NCBI RefSeq assembly: GCF_000143535.2
Contig: NC_037314.1
Location: 992,001-1,056,000, forward strand
Direction: 5' to 3'
DNA from: Botrytis cinerea B05.10
Lineage: Eukaryota > Ascomycota > Leotiomycetes > Helotiales > Sclerotiniaceae
DNA length: 64,000 bases
The position numbers were made by a program, and so were the translations under genes. This document shows positions 11,035 to 24,228 of the stretch, piece after piece; position 1 is the first letter of the stretch, and each line of letters begins with the position of its first letter. The notes below the pieces were generated by a model. The model had not been told where the DNA came from, searched no databases, and was given only the letters and a program-made list of their open reading frames with translations.

Positions 11035-12829
11035 TTTCTCCGCCGCTTATTGTTGAATGTGTTGGGAGCGGCAGTGAGTGATTCTGGGTTAGGGGTAATA
11101 AAGATGGAAGATGATGAGAACTTTGGTGGCTGGATTTCTTAGCTCCAACGGTTTTCTTCATGAAGGTTGGGAAACTTTGTGCTTGACGACTCCTTCAAGT
11201 TGGTGACGATAACTTTTGTGTTGGAATGAATGGGTATCTTCAGAAGTTGTTGTATATCTGTCATGCGGAGGATATGAAACTGGAAAGGATGAGCTCGCCG
11301 ACGAGATAATCTTGGGAAGGAATGAAAAAATAGGAAATGATTTTACCGCGGCATACGTTACACACCCGGGATATGTATTCTGCTGTTCATTGGATATGGT
11401 ATGAGGGCTCAAGGCTAGAAAGTGCAAGTGGGAATCTAAATGGGATGGAAATAAGTCGATCACATCATGCAAAGTGGGCATTTATCGATCCGGTAGTATT
11501 GTTTACTTAGTGAACAGGCATTCATCTTTCAAGGGTAAATGCAAAAAATTATTCCAATCAACAAGGTCGTTCGATATGTTTGAGGAAGGGCAAAAGACAA
11601 GTCACTAAAATCCAAAAGTGCATATCGCAGGGCCAATGCATCATACGAAACCGACGAGAACAGTCTCCGCATATCAAACTATCTAACCAGAAAAAAGTCA
11701 TATACAGGGCTGTAGATAACACGCATTCCAAATACTCCTGGATTTTGTTTTTAAGATCGTTTTGGCAAAGTCTGCGCCACCAGAATGCGAAGTTATTAGA
11801 TTTATTTCTGGAATAGTAAGAAGATAGATACGAATAGTTATTATTTCCGGAAAATTCCTAGGAGTCTTCCATCATGCACTCTCACTATCACACCGTCAAT
11901 CGATTAACCATCACAGACCGTAATTTCAAAGGGGCGCAGATTGGTCAGAACCATATTGCCAATACGACTTTAAACCCAGCAGACCATGTGTACTTAGCCC
12001 ATTGCAACCGAAAGAGGTTTTGCGTCCAGCCGTCCTTTTCAAGACCCCTGGGCTTCCGGAAACGTGCTACCTATTACAAACCCCAAAGATAATCTATCTT
12101 AATGCCGAAAACAACATGGCCGTCAGATTCTGGAATTCGAGTCAAAACGTATTCACGGCTCAGTAATTTGTCAACCCCCTGCCGGTATGACTCGGGTATG
12201 ACTCGCATTGGTCAAGGAAACAGTTGGTTCACAGCCTTACAAGGAAGGTCCACGATATTTGATTCGTGTGAATGCATAGATATCCTTGTCCGCATGATCG
12301 AGCGGTCACTTGATTTTTGGGTTTGCTGAGTATTCCAAAATCTAACATTCACGACGGAGAGTATTCTGTCCAGACGCCTTTTTTGTGACGAGTGAAAACA
12401 TTGGATAGGTGCCAACCTTGGACTTTGCCGCGCCGCTCACGTACCGCAAACTGCTAGACATTTGGAAAACTTGGTCTGTGAAAGTTTGATGGGTAGATAT
12501 GTACTGCCAGTGAAGGACTATGCTTCTTCTTCAAGACTATTCTATTAATTTGTACAATGAATGTATATCGATTGCTCTAGGGAAATGAAATCTCCTTGAC
12601 AATGATATCAGATGTTTGCCGCCCCTAGACTTGTCTCTATTGATGGCCTGCCTGTAAACCCAGTTTTAATTTCCTTCTGCACAATATTATGTGCACTCCA
12701 ATGGTTCCGTAGAACGATTGCTCATTATACCCAAACTTCGTAGAAATCAGACTTCCATATATTGTAGAGAAATTTAAAACGATTACCAATATCTATCGCC
12801 CCCGAATACTGTACTTCAACGGTCCCTGC

Positions 12830-14560
12830 TCAATTTCCCGCCCATATCTCTTGATGTTGCTGCTGATGCTGTTGCGCATACATAATTTGTTGATGATGTT
12901 GCTGCTGGTAATGCAGCGAACTGGCATCACTTGCAGTCCTACTCCTCAACTCTCCTACTAAAGTTTGCTCTTCGTCTGTGAGACTGTGAATCGCGCTGTC
13001 CCTTTCATCGTGATTTGGCCATGGCGTTCGTGGTTCCATCTTGATATCGTAGTTCAGTTGCTCCGTATGTTTGGAAAATGCATACTCCGTGTTGTATGAC
13101 CGATCGTCAGGAGGGAACATTTCGTTGAACTTTCTCTGGACGGCTTCTTTACTCCACTTTTCTTGGACTCCATGCTTCATCATGCCTTTTGCGACTGCTT
13201 CCCATTTATCTCTTTCGTAATCTTCCCAAGCAAGTGTCAAAGCTCGCTCCTAAGCTTCGGTTAGCTTCTTCGTTGCCTGGATTAGTGACCGATCTGACCG
13301 AAATACATAATGAGCTAGGGATGTACCTCGCAATCAGTCCAAATGCGGAGACGTTCACAAAGTCGCTTCTTGCGCATTTGCAGAGCTGGAACTTTCATAC
13401 TCCTGCCTGTCCTTTCATTGAACTGCTTAGCAATCTCTTTCCACGCGAGGCCTTCAACATCTGATAGTTGCATCAGGATTTGTTCCTCGTGACTAATATT
13501 CTCATGAAAAAGAATATCTCCGTCTAAATGTGTGGGGGCGCCCTTTCTCTTTCTTCGATTAGGAATGGGAGCGATTTGTTGCTCTGGGTATTGAGGTGGT
13601 GTTGAGTGATAGGAATTTATTGGCGTAGCAATGGAATGCATGGAATGCATAGAATCATGACGGCCATATTGCATGTTGTCTCTATATGGCATATCTCCAG
13701 GTCTAGTTGCTGGTCGCATTGTGTTGGGGTTAGGAGCAATCAGTATTGGCGCGGGGTTGTTTACTCTGTAGCTCTCAGGACTTTGAGCTGGTGTGGCATG
13801 GCGCGACCTTCGGAGATCTGCGCTCATAGCACTTGGATTTGTACTTTGAGGACTGGTATTCATATTTGGAGATGTCAACTCAGCTGCTCGTCCTGATTTT
13901 GGCGTAGCGGAAACTCCAAATGCACCATAATAAGGGGAAGTACAGAAAAGAGTAGGAGAAGTAGGATAATTAGGCTCGCTGGTAGGGATCTTGGCATTAT
14001 TGGAACTTGGGCCTTTTTGCTTCATTGGAGCAGAACCGAGTCTGGAACCAAAATCGTCTTCGCCCCCACCAAAGAGCGGATAATCTGGTGATTCCATGGA
14101 TGGTGATAGCTTTATATCCCTTTCTCTTGCTGTGGGTGCTGGCCTTGAAGAGATATTTGGAGATGGTGCCATTGTAATAGGCGTGATCAAAGTTGAATCG
14201 TAATGTGCTGGAAGGTTGAATGACGAGACCTAAATTTTTAATTAGAAACTTCCAATCACTAGTCGTAATGAAATAAACTTACAGCACTGTAAGGAGTCCA
14301 GGGAACATCTGAAGCTCTAGCACTCGTGTGACTTGCACTGTGAGGCACACCATGGCCCCCGCCAAAGGCAGGCTCCCCCATGGTGGTCATCTTGAGACGA
14401 GGTAGAAGAGGTTTCTTGAAGATAGCTGGCGATGTAACAGCAAAAGAATCCTCAAAGAATGTAGGAGATGGAATAGGAGCTAGTTAAAGACTTTAATAAA
14501 TGGAAAGGATCTTTGAGACCGACAGGAGGGGGGTATCTTACCAGAATATATATCAAGCAT
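12830..14560 (-). CDS. Myb/SANT-like DNA-binding regulator, 512 aa, four exons
   Basis: Exons, all minus: 14560-14542, 14479-14283, 14229-13327, 13249-12830. Introns are 62, 53 and 77 nt with GTAAG, GTAAGT and GTACAT donors and AG acceptors; the last carries a GCTAAC branch site. Coding length is 1539 nt with frame kept at every junction. The first exon holds just six codons (MLDIYS) plus one base. Residues 1-290 are Ser/Pro/Asn-rich and probably disordered. NRRKRKG near 300 is a likely nuclear localisation signal. Residues 317-370 form a helix-rich Trp-containing unit (LAWKEIAKQFNERTGR). Residues 374-420 form a second (WEAVAKGMMKHG..WSKEAVQRKF). Together they look like two Myb/SANT-type repeats, the intron falling between them. 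The tail (486-507) is Gln/His-rich. Likely a nuclear transcription factor; targets unknown. Confidence 0.85.
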
Positions 14561-17500
14561 TTGAAATTAGTATGGCGTGGTATAATTATGTAGTCACAAT
14601 GAAATCAATCTGCCTGACAATGTCGAGTCAATAGAAGCCTTGTTAGCAAGTAAAAAGTCGATGTCTTTTTTTATGCCAGCCAGGACCTATAAGTTTAAAC
14701 AGAATGAGAGGCACAGCAAACTCAGCCCTGGTCACTCATTGGGCCGGGGACCAGGTGGCAGTGAGCAAGCAGGAGCAAGGTAGCGCCTTAACTAAACAGA
14801 GTGGGATGTGCATGTTAGCAGGGGAAGGGGTAGCCGCCGGGATATGAGGGGAATGCACGGTACTTGGTAGCAAATATGATTTGAGCGCTGGGAGTCTTAG
14901 CCGACTTAGCTCTTGATTATTCTGCTACCCCCATTTGGTATAGTGGTATTTCAAGCTTAAAAATTAAGAAGTATACGGTACCCAGCGCGTGCAACGGCGG
15001 CTGGGTGTTGTCACACAACCTTGCTTATTGCCAATGCTGAATTTCGTTATCGCCCACCTAGGATTCCTGATATAGTTTAAGCAAGTAATTGCGGGCATCA
15101 CCCTTTGAGATTTAGAATCTAAGAGTGTGTGCACTGGGCACTGCAATGATGAATGGATCGATCTCAAGGGTCCGGACCGACGGCAGCTATTACGCGAGTT
15201 CTTTTATTTGATGATCGAAAGATCATTTAAGTCGGTGATTATCGGATGCAAAAGATACCATTCTGCGATCGTATTCATTGGGAGTCGCTTTTCAGGTCTA
15301 ACCCGTATCTCGGTAGCTGATAGAATTCTGGGTCTCATATACAAGAAAAACATCCTGTGACACAGGAACAGAGGACAGATTTTGTGGCCACCGGGCAGCC
15401 GAACAAAATACGCACACGGCCACTGACAGGCTTACCTGTCCGCAAGAGTCTGAATTCTCCATAAAATCAGGTCAGCACAGCTTGCCTACAGGAAAAATCA
15501 CTTTGGAGCCTGCCAATTGACGGGGTATGTTTCATGCTTCGCAGAAATGTGGCAAGGGATGCTGGCTATTGTAACGTGATTGTGTCGAAAGTAGCGACGT
15601 GCTTGATCCCGAGGGCACGGTAACGGTTCCTCCCATGGTGGGGATTAAAAAGTACTCGGAGGTTGAACAAATCAGAGGTTCGATAAAAGGAGAGCCTGTG
15701 AAGTATTTAGCCTGTAGAGCGGTTGGTGTGGGAGTGATTACAGTAAGATGTGGTGGTGGGGAGGAGGAGGAAGTAGAGCCTTGTCAAGTTCATATGTTGA
15801 TGGAGGATTACTCAAGCGAAGCGAACAATTGTTCGAACCGCGCGCTTTTTGTGGACTTTTGTGGATTTGTGTAGAAATCACAACTTTACGTTTCTGCATT
15901 AGCGTATCTAGACAGTCGACCCTATGATCTAACCTAACAGAATTTACTAACTGAGAATTTATGGGGCTGATATCCAATCACGTTCCTTTGAATGATCTCG
16001 AAGCGAATGTGCTTTTCATCCAGCTTCCGTATATAATCTAGTGCTTACTCCGCATAGTTATACAATAAACATCATCAATGCCCACTTCAGAAAAGATTGC
16101 ATAATACACACTCCATTACGCACGGTATACAGTACGTATACACAAATACACACATACGGGACGCTACGGAACACGGCATCTTCGAAGAAAGCATGATGCT
16201 GGCTGTGAAGGATGAATTAATGTATGAATGAATGAGTGAGCAATTCTTGTTTAATCTAGGGCTATCTTCCGAAATCCCCTCATCTCAACAACCCTTCGTG
16301 CTCCCCCAAAGCCCCTGTTTTCTCTTTCATCCCTCTGGACATCCTAGTAACCGAACTCGGGACTCAACCACAATTTGTCTTTTTGTGATTGACGTTGCAT
16401 TAGTTGTCTGAAATTGAATTTACCTCACTCCACAATGTGCTCATTTGCAAGAGCGAATGTACACACAGCCTATCTACTAACGAGGATAAATCTCAGCTCC
16501 AAGGCACTAATCCGCGATTAACGACTTAGACATGCCGAAGCTGAATGTAGGGGATACAAAGAAGCGCATCTGGCGCCGTTGGTTTTGTTGGCGTCATGAC
16601 AGCCGCGTCAGTTAAAAGCCGTTAAGAACAATTGAAGATAGTCCGTAAGCATGACACGAATTCTATCAAGGGTAGAAATCAATGATTCCAAAAATTTCCT
16701 GGGTGAATTGGAAAGGAAGGTACGATTTGTGGGATTCTCAAAGAGGTTTAGCGATTACCTCTATTATAACCGGCAAGTCTACTCGGTCTCATGATTTTTT
16801 TAAATGGTCGACCGTTCGAGACAGCACACCATTTTCTCTCGCCCCCTGCTAGACTGAACCAGACTGTCGGTAACAACGCAGGCGAAAACCTTCCGCACAC
16901 TTTTACATTCATTCTACAACTCAGCGCCAGCTTAAACATCAAGACCAATGTGGGCCAATGAACTCGGATCCGGACGGCCACTTTCATTGTGATTCCCCCT
17001 TGGATGAACATGATGGGGGGAGGGGGGCGAGAAAGGCCAATCTTTCATACTCGTAGATCATGCATCCTATCAGCAAAAGCAGATAGATTTTGGGGGTTTC
17101 ATAGGTCGATCCTATCCCCCCAATCAAACTACACCATCAGTCTCGTAATTTGATCCTGGTTGCCAAAACAATCACAAATCTTACGGCCCGCACAGTGTTG
17201 ATGGTGTCGATTTCAGGAATTGGCATAGCAAAACAGCCATAAACACGAACGACATTGCCGATATCTTGCCGAATGTAACATTTCACGGCTTCGTCCGTGG
17301 TAATAGTGCAAGATACTCTGTATCAATACGGCGGGGAGAAGGTAAGAGCTTGAGCACAAGGAGATGACCATTATGCCATGCGCAGCCACGTATACAACAC
17401 TTAATCGCCTAAGACCTCTCGAACTCGAAGGGTTTCGGGTACTAACAAAGCCTAGGGTTTGGAGAAATAATGGATACTTGACCTCGATCTTGATAATCTC

Positions 17501-20500
17501 GACGATTCATCCCTCAACCATGGATAATTGTCAGTTGTCAGCGGAACTCTCCCTCCTTCCCCCCGATACAACGCAATGCGGTACAATGGAGAGAATATCC
17601 CTCGATGAAGTTAACCCTAGTCCCGATATGCAAGGTTTCAATAAGATTAAAATTGTTGTGAACAATACTGGAATTATCCAATATTTTCTAGCTCTCTAGA
17701 CGGATTTCGGCTCGTAATCAACCAGCCAATCGTAGGATACAGAATGGGAAAAAACGATGTGCCGATGATGCTGGGGTAAGAAGCAATACTATCTGAACCC
17801 TTGAATGTGGTAAACGGACATGTAGCCCGCCCATTTTTCCATCGGTTATGCCTTCACTGCCTACGCGGAGATAGATTTTTGAGCGAGCGAGAATGTTTTT
17901 CAAAAGAGGACAAATCAATCCAGTCGTTTGGCTCACAGGATTCCAGACCACCATTTTCTTTCGACTGCGGATATTAATGCAGGCAGGCACACCGCCAGAA
18001 TTTCCCATAAAACCAGGGTCTCACAGTGTAATCCAGCAGTTTGATAGACGTTTTGATCGGTCAGATTAGCTGCTACCACCTGTATGTATACTCAGAAGAG
18101 GCTTGGTCTTCCGGCCTTTACCAGTTTGTCGGAATGAGATAGATGCTCACGGGTCCGACGGAAAAGCTTAACAACCAACCAGTTTCATGCGAGATAAAAC
18201 CAAACAATGCACCTTCTATCTTAGCTATCGATGGCGGATATCTTACCATAAGGCTGCGTTGACGAAAAGTTCGATCGGCAGACAGTCAGCTTTCAGAAGG
18301 TCAGAAAATATTCGTTGGTATGCTCCGACTGAAATGGTAATGTTCGCGAAGGATCAGTGGTTCCCTCTGAGGTAACAGTAGGCATTCTAATGGCAGCCCA
18401 CATCAGCCGTTGATCCTGGTCATCAATCATACTGTTGATGAGACTCAGAACAACCTATGGACTGAAGTACGAGTGACTTCATGGCCCCCAGATTTCGAAT
18501 TGCGATTAACTAGCATGCCATCAAACGGTGCCGTCGAAAATCTTGGCGAGTCTTTTTTTTTTCTGGAGCTTTAGAGACCAAGGATGGCGGCGTGGCAACA
18601 GGCAATATTGGACAGGATGCAATTTCCAAAGCTAATGCTGGTATATGGCACATAACAGCCCACATTCACACTTTGTGCCACCCCCTCCCCCACAGAACGT
18701 GTTTCAATATTCATTCAATGGCTATCTGAAGCTTGAATTTTCGAGAATACAGCCCACCATCTTGAGCATTCAGGATCGTGGGCTAACAGAAGTGGGTTAC
18801 TAACCCTGCCACGAAAAGCGTTGATCACAGTCCCTTGCTCGTTTTCTTAGGCTTTTCGAGCTTTCGAATTTGTGAATTCTTCTTTGAGAATATGTAGCAT
18901 GTACTCAAGGCGTTCGTACCATCAATCCACAAATATCAGCCCGATGTATTTATTTTGGCGATACAACAAGAGAGCAATCCCAGAACACCTTCACGGCGTG
19001 AAAGAGATTTCCTGAGTATTCTATGGGGAAAGTTTCCCATTGCAGCACAAGTGGCTATATGGTTGGTAGCCCCTCTACTGTAACATCACCACACCCTCAG
19101 AATGAGAGAGATGTTTCGTAACTGCAAGTCACCTTTTTCATGCAATCCAAAGAGTCTAATTCACATCAATATCACAAAATGGCTGGATATCAGGCCTGCC
19201 TTTTGATCATAGCTGGCAACAGTACACCCTCAAGTTTCTGCAATGCCTTGCAATATTAGAGTTTATCTTTCAGAAGGGGAAGTTTCTCGGTCGCCTGCTG
19301 ATCCTCTAGATTGTAACCTCAACTTAAACTAAGGTTATTTTATCATAATGGGGTCAACTCTTGGAGGATTTTATCCAGGATGCTTTCTTCGATGCAACCT
19401 TGATTTTTTCTGGGCCGGACTTGCTGATGATCATAGAAGACACTAAATCTTCAAAAAGAGAACTTCACACCCCAAGTTCTTAGCTCATTGTTGTGCCACA
19501 AACATTACACAACATGTTCCTTCTCTTCAACTTTGCCATGGCATAAGGTATAAACGGCTTATCATTCAGATCGGAGCATTCTCTACCTTTACGGGCATCA
19601 CTATCGAAACATTTACAATCCCCCTTCTTCTTGGAACTCTAAACCCGCTTTTCTGCTATCAAAACTATATTGCCGCCGCTGCCAAGACCAACATTTCATA
19701 ACCTTGATAGCACATCTCCACCATAATCTGCCCTAAGGATATCTCAAAATAGCTTCACATGGCAACATGGTCCATCCTTCAGGACAGTAAGTCCAAGCTT
19801 CTGTCAACCCCACTCCACACTGTCTTCCCCAGAAACAGCAACACAACATAAATTAACATTTTGCATCCGCAACAGATGAAACCCAATAATTACCGCGATA
19901 CCAACAAAGATAAGCCGGATAACACGTACACAATCGATTCGGCATCTAAATTCTACACATACATGCGATAAAGAAAGGCTTCACACAATGGCGGGATCTT
20001 CATCTATGAAACTGCGTGGTCCTGAAGCTCGGGACAACAACACGGTTGTTCGGCTTACAGAATGAATCCTTCGAGGCAGAAATTAAAGCAAGCGCTTTAC
20101 TTTGGAGCCCGGTCCACCTTTGACGGATATTATTTGGTGTTGCGCATTCTTCATCTATAATTCTCTGACATCTAGGCCGACTCATATCGTACTGTGGAGA
20201 TGCTTTAGGATTCACTGAAGGGATGGCGTTGTGCCGTCTTTGAAGGATTGTGGTGAGAATGTGATGTGTTTTTACTGTGTTTTGACATATTTGCGCCGGT
20301 TCTTATGATGGGGGTTTTTTCGGTATGGTGATGACAACAAAGGGAGTATCTAAGTGAGAACCACTCGTCCAGAGGTAAGTGGGTGGATCCTCGAGTCCAT
20401 CTACTCGAAATTACAGCCATCATGAGATGGAAATTCCTCCTCATATTTTCTACTCGAACCACACATCTAATTGGGAGAGGTAGGGTGATAGTCTATGCCA

Positions 20501-21580
20501 CTGTTTCTCCTCCTGTTTTGATAGGAGGTGGAGATAAAATGGATTGCCAATATGATATTGAATGATAGATTTACTGAATCAAACTTTACCTCGATATTTC
20601 CCTTCAAATGCAATTTTTGATAGATCCAAGATAGTCTAACTCCTCTTTACAGTTCAGTTTCATCAATGAATACTCACATACATTACCTCCTCTTGTATCG
20701 TTGCCGTCAAGGGAGGCATCTAGCCTGTCATAATTTTATTCATTGATGATTCCACTCAAATACGCACATCGATGTCTGTCCAGAATATTGCTTAGAATAT
20801 TTGCATCTGCATGCCATCAACCCGTCACACTGTAACCACTTCCCAACACTGCATCACTGGCATTTGCTCTCCAGTCCCCGCAATTACCATGAATATATGA
20901 ATCCATTATTTGGCTCGCCCAAAACTGAGAACACGTGTCTAAAACCCTATATTCTGAACCCACGATCACCCATAAGACCGTAAATTAGCAAATCGCCACT
21001 CTCCTCAGATGCATCCCACTCCCTTCCCCTCATTCCACATCGCCTTACCCGTATCATCCACCTACCTCATACATCATAATACACATCCATCCACTAATTC
21101 ACTAATCCATCATTCGTCATCCGATGCAAGCCCGCAAGCCCGCAATCTTTGCATAGGGCTAGGGCGCAGTCCATGCACACGGCAAACCAGCCATCTCCAT
21201 CTCACTCTCACATGTTTTTCCTTCAAGAAAATTGCACACAACCCACCCGTTGTTATGGCATCAAACATTCAATTCGAAAAAAGCAAGTAAGCTGACAACA
21301 TCACCTTACCTAACTCACCCTAGCAACATTTTGGGGGCCAAAAGCAGCAAGGCAATGCAAGCTAAATTCTCACCCACATATGCAGCCAAACCAAAGACGA
21401 AAGAGACCAAAGCACCATGAATATCAGTACAGATATCTAAGCATATCGGGGGTGCCGAGCCTTCTGAGTAGGGACCAGGAATTAAACATTCTGAGATTGG
21501 GTAAGATACTATGCAACGGTCTCGAATGAGACATGTGGCGTCGTTCCGAGAAAATGGTAAGAATTTAGATTCGCTGGGCT

Positions 21581-21604
21581 GCCTACCTGCCTGCCTACCT
21601 ACCT
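21581..21604. repeat. CCTA/CCTG tetranucleotide repeat
   Basis: Six tandem four-base units alternate CCTA and CCTG. This is a microsatellite. Confidence 0.8.
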
Positions 21605-23863
21605 GGCCAAATCATGTATGATGACAAAATTCGGGGTTAACAAATGCGCGCGCGTGAGTGGTGGGCTGTGTACGATGTACGATTGCGAAGGGGAGAGCGA
21701 AATACGGGAGAGAGATTATATTTGGAATTGTCGGGCTGGAATGGAGAAGCTATTCAGGGCAGGGTAGGGTGGTATTGGTGGGGCTGTGGGTTTTTGAGAT
21801 CGTGAATATATTTTGTACTCGGTGATGGAGTATTGGGAAGCGGGAACACGTGGGTTGGGGATTGTTTGTGGGGTTGCATGATGAAGGTGGTTTGCATTTT
21901 GGGGAATTTCTTTTGAGAATGAATTGAATAGTCGTAGTTCTCATGACCATTCTATCTATTTTATTATTTCTTTTTTCTTTATGCAAATACTCTTGCGTAG
22001 ATCTCTACTGCGAAAACCCGAGTGGGCTTCGGGCAGTGGGAAAGGGCAACTCATGATCTTTTATTGTAGAAGAACTTTTTTGAGGTTGGCTGTAGTTCAG
22101 TTAACAAGCTCATTTGAAATTGGGTACCTCAAATAGCAGATTCATGAGCTACAATTGATCAAGCAAAATAATCCTGACCCTCTGCGATTCAAATCCTGCG
22201 AGGTGAGAGATCGTGCCTTCCACGCCTCGAGGAATCACAAATTTCTCGGATGACCAAGTGTGTCTCATCGTTTATGCTATACTACATGTTTATGAAACTG
22301 TCAGATGCACCCGAGCAGTGGCAGGCACTCAGTGCAACGGAGAAGCCAATAATGGGACAATGTGTCGTAAATCATTACATCTAGCACAGCACCAGCCATG
22401 ATCTATGCACACGAAGTCTTTAGCATGAACGGCACGAATAAGCGGACTCCTAAAAGCCTCATGTGTATAATATCCCTATTAGAGTGGATCTACTAAACCA
22501 GTATCTCACAACTATTGCTCAAGCCGGCTCACCGATCGATTTAGAAGACTTATTAGCCCGTCCAAATCTGCAGACATGGAGCCATCAATTTTTCATGCAA
22601 AGATAGTCATTTTGTTAGCCGAACAAAGCTTGAAGATTCTTGTGTGTATCTAAGCATCATGAACTACTATACCTCGATGGATCTCTGGTCGGGATTCAGG
22701 ATTGAACGTGTTTCACGCATTGCTTTAGCTAGTATAAAAATGGAGATAGGGAGCATGCTTGATTCCCACACTTTTAAGATTCACTTTTCTCGGAGAATTA
22801 CTCAAAATCATAGCCTCGAAGGTATTCCAAGAGGTATTCAAATCAGAGGTAAGATCGAGATACTCGCTGGCCGCGAAAATTGGAAAATTTTCACAGCAAA
22901 TAAATGCAGAAGATACATGTAGCAGATGAAAGCAACAATGCAGTCATCGAGTCCAAATATCCAATAGAACTAAGCTCCAGAAACCCAAACTTAAATAGCT
23001 GTTTAGAAGCAAGGAATCAGTCGTTCTCACTGAATATTCCAATAGTACTATGACCAAAAAACACTTTTCAGCCGACGCAAACAAGCAGAGAGCCCCAACG
23101 AAACCTCCAAACAAAGCAGGTACTCAACCTTCCGCTACTTGATTTTCGATATTGGGTGTCTTTCTGCTAGATCTATGTATTGAAGAAACAGAACAGCGGA
23201 ATCGTACGCATCTAGACGACACATAGAAAGCGACTCTATCCAAACACTCTCCCCAAAGCACAAGAGCTCAAACACCCCGAGTAGATTTCCTATACAATGA
23301 CTCAAGGAAAGCCATGTAAGACCCGTACACACCATCAAATAAAGAGAATTGCTTGAATAATAGATACACCTCCAGAAAATTTCTTTTTAACTGATATCGA
23401 GTCATATCTCCCTATCCCAATCTCCTTCCGTCCGAATACAAAAAATCATTGAATACCATATTTCTGCACTATTCGACATCTTTGCAACAATCCAGATACT
23501 ACCTAGGTATATCCTTAACAATACACATAAGACTACCCACGGAGCAGACTTCAGACACTTCTCAACCCCACCTATCTATCCGATCAACGAAACCCACAAG
23601 CCCCTCCGCGCCTAGTAAAGAAATACTCTCTCTATTAGCAAACCGTCATTCCAACCCCGACGTTAACCTTCCACAAAAGTTTTACGTCGTGGAAAATAAA
23701 ACATCAAAAATTAAACACCAACCTATCCCCACCCTCTCAAAACAATCTCCCCCTCGAAATCCTCAACAGCACAGCTAGACGAGCAAATTTTTCAACTCCA
23801 TTAATCTCATATCCCTCCTTCTTCCCGACCTAAAGATCAAAACCAAAGACCATCTATCCCACG

Positions 23864-23874
23864 CCCCCCCCCCC
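23864..23874. repeat. poly-C tract (11 C)
   Basis: A run of 11 C within a pyrimidine-rich plus strand, about 330 bp from a longer C run. Confidence 0.85.
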
Positions 23875-24050
23875 AAAAACAAGAAACAGAAGTAAAACTC
23901 AAACTCCAAGAGAACGAGGAATAAGCATAACCCAGAACCCCCTCCCCAAAAATCATCTCCACTATCCAGCATCTCTCAAGCAACAACAAAATCTCACCCT
24001 CACACACCATTCCATCCATTCCTTTCCAAACCAGGTTTCAAATACTCACA

Positions 24051-24071
24051 CCCATACCCATACCCATACCC
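24051..24071. repeat. CCCATA hexanucleotide repeat
   Basis: Three and a half tandem CCCATA units followed by a CTTT-rich patch. This is a microsatellite. Confidence 0.8.
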
Positions 24072-24203
24072 TTCTTTCTTTCTTCCTCAGCCAACCCCAT
24101 CATCAGCACTCCTGCTAAAGACATTCCAATCGCATCCACACCCATCAAACACGCGCATTATATTTCCCTAACTACCTCCCTCTTGCACTCACTACAAAAA
24201 TAT

Positions 24204-24228
24204 CCCCCCCCCCCCCCCCCCCCCACCC
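24204..24228. repeat. poly-C tract (21 C)
   Basis: Twenty-one consecutive C, then A and CCC. The minus strand therefore carries a long G run able to form G-quadruplexes. Run length may be uncertain in assembly. Confidence 0.85.

Larger units (their letters stand above)
7695..12829. other. gene-poor region, 5.1 kb
   Basis: No gene can be supported across this stretch. Notable contents are a 28-bp perfect palindrome at 8861-8888, a short minus-strand coding-like frame at 10837-11034, and an isolated AGGGTTTAGGGTTA string near 10215. Open frames up to about 100 codons occur but overlap on both strands, mostly lack ATG starts, and show no domain pattern. Confidence 0.55.

Noticed and set aside
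12188..12204. Two TGACTC (Gcn4-type) sites 11 bp apart
   Set aside because: They lie downstream of the Myb-like gene with no gene start nearby; six-base matches are common by chance.
15599..15874. GTG-started 91-codon frame
   Set aside because: No ATG start, no domain pattern, overlapped on the other strand, and the composition is driven by a purine-rich GGAGGAGG stretch.
22180..22205. GATTCAAATCC resembling a tRNA B box
   Set aside because: Flanking bases do not form the T-arm or acceptor stem, and no A box lies at the right distance. No tRNA was found anywhere in the window.
23449..23778. 109-codon plus-strand frame rich in Ser/Pro/Thr
   Set aside because: The composition follows the pyrimidine-rich strand bias, with no recognisable domain, splice partner or continuation.
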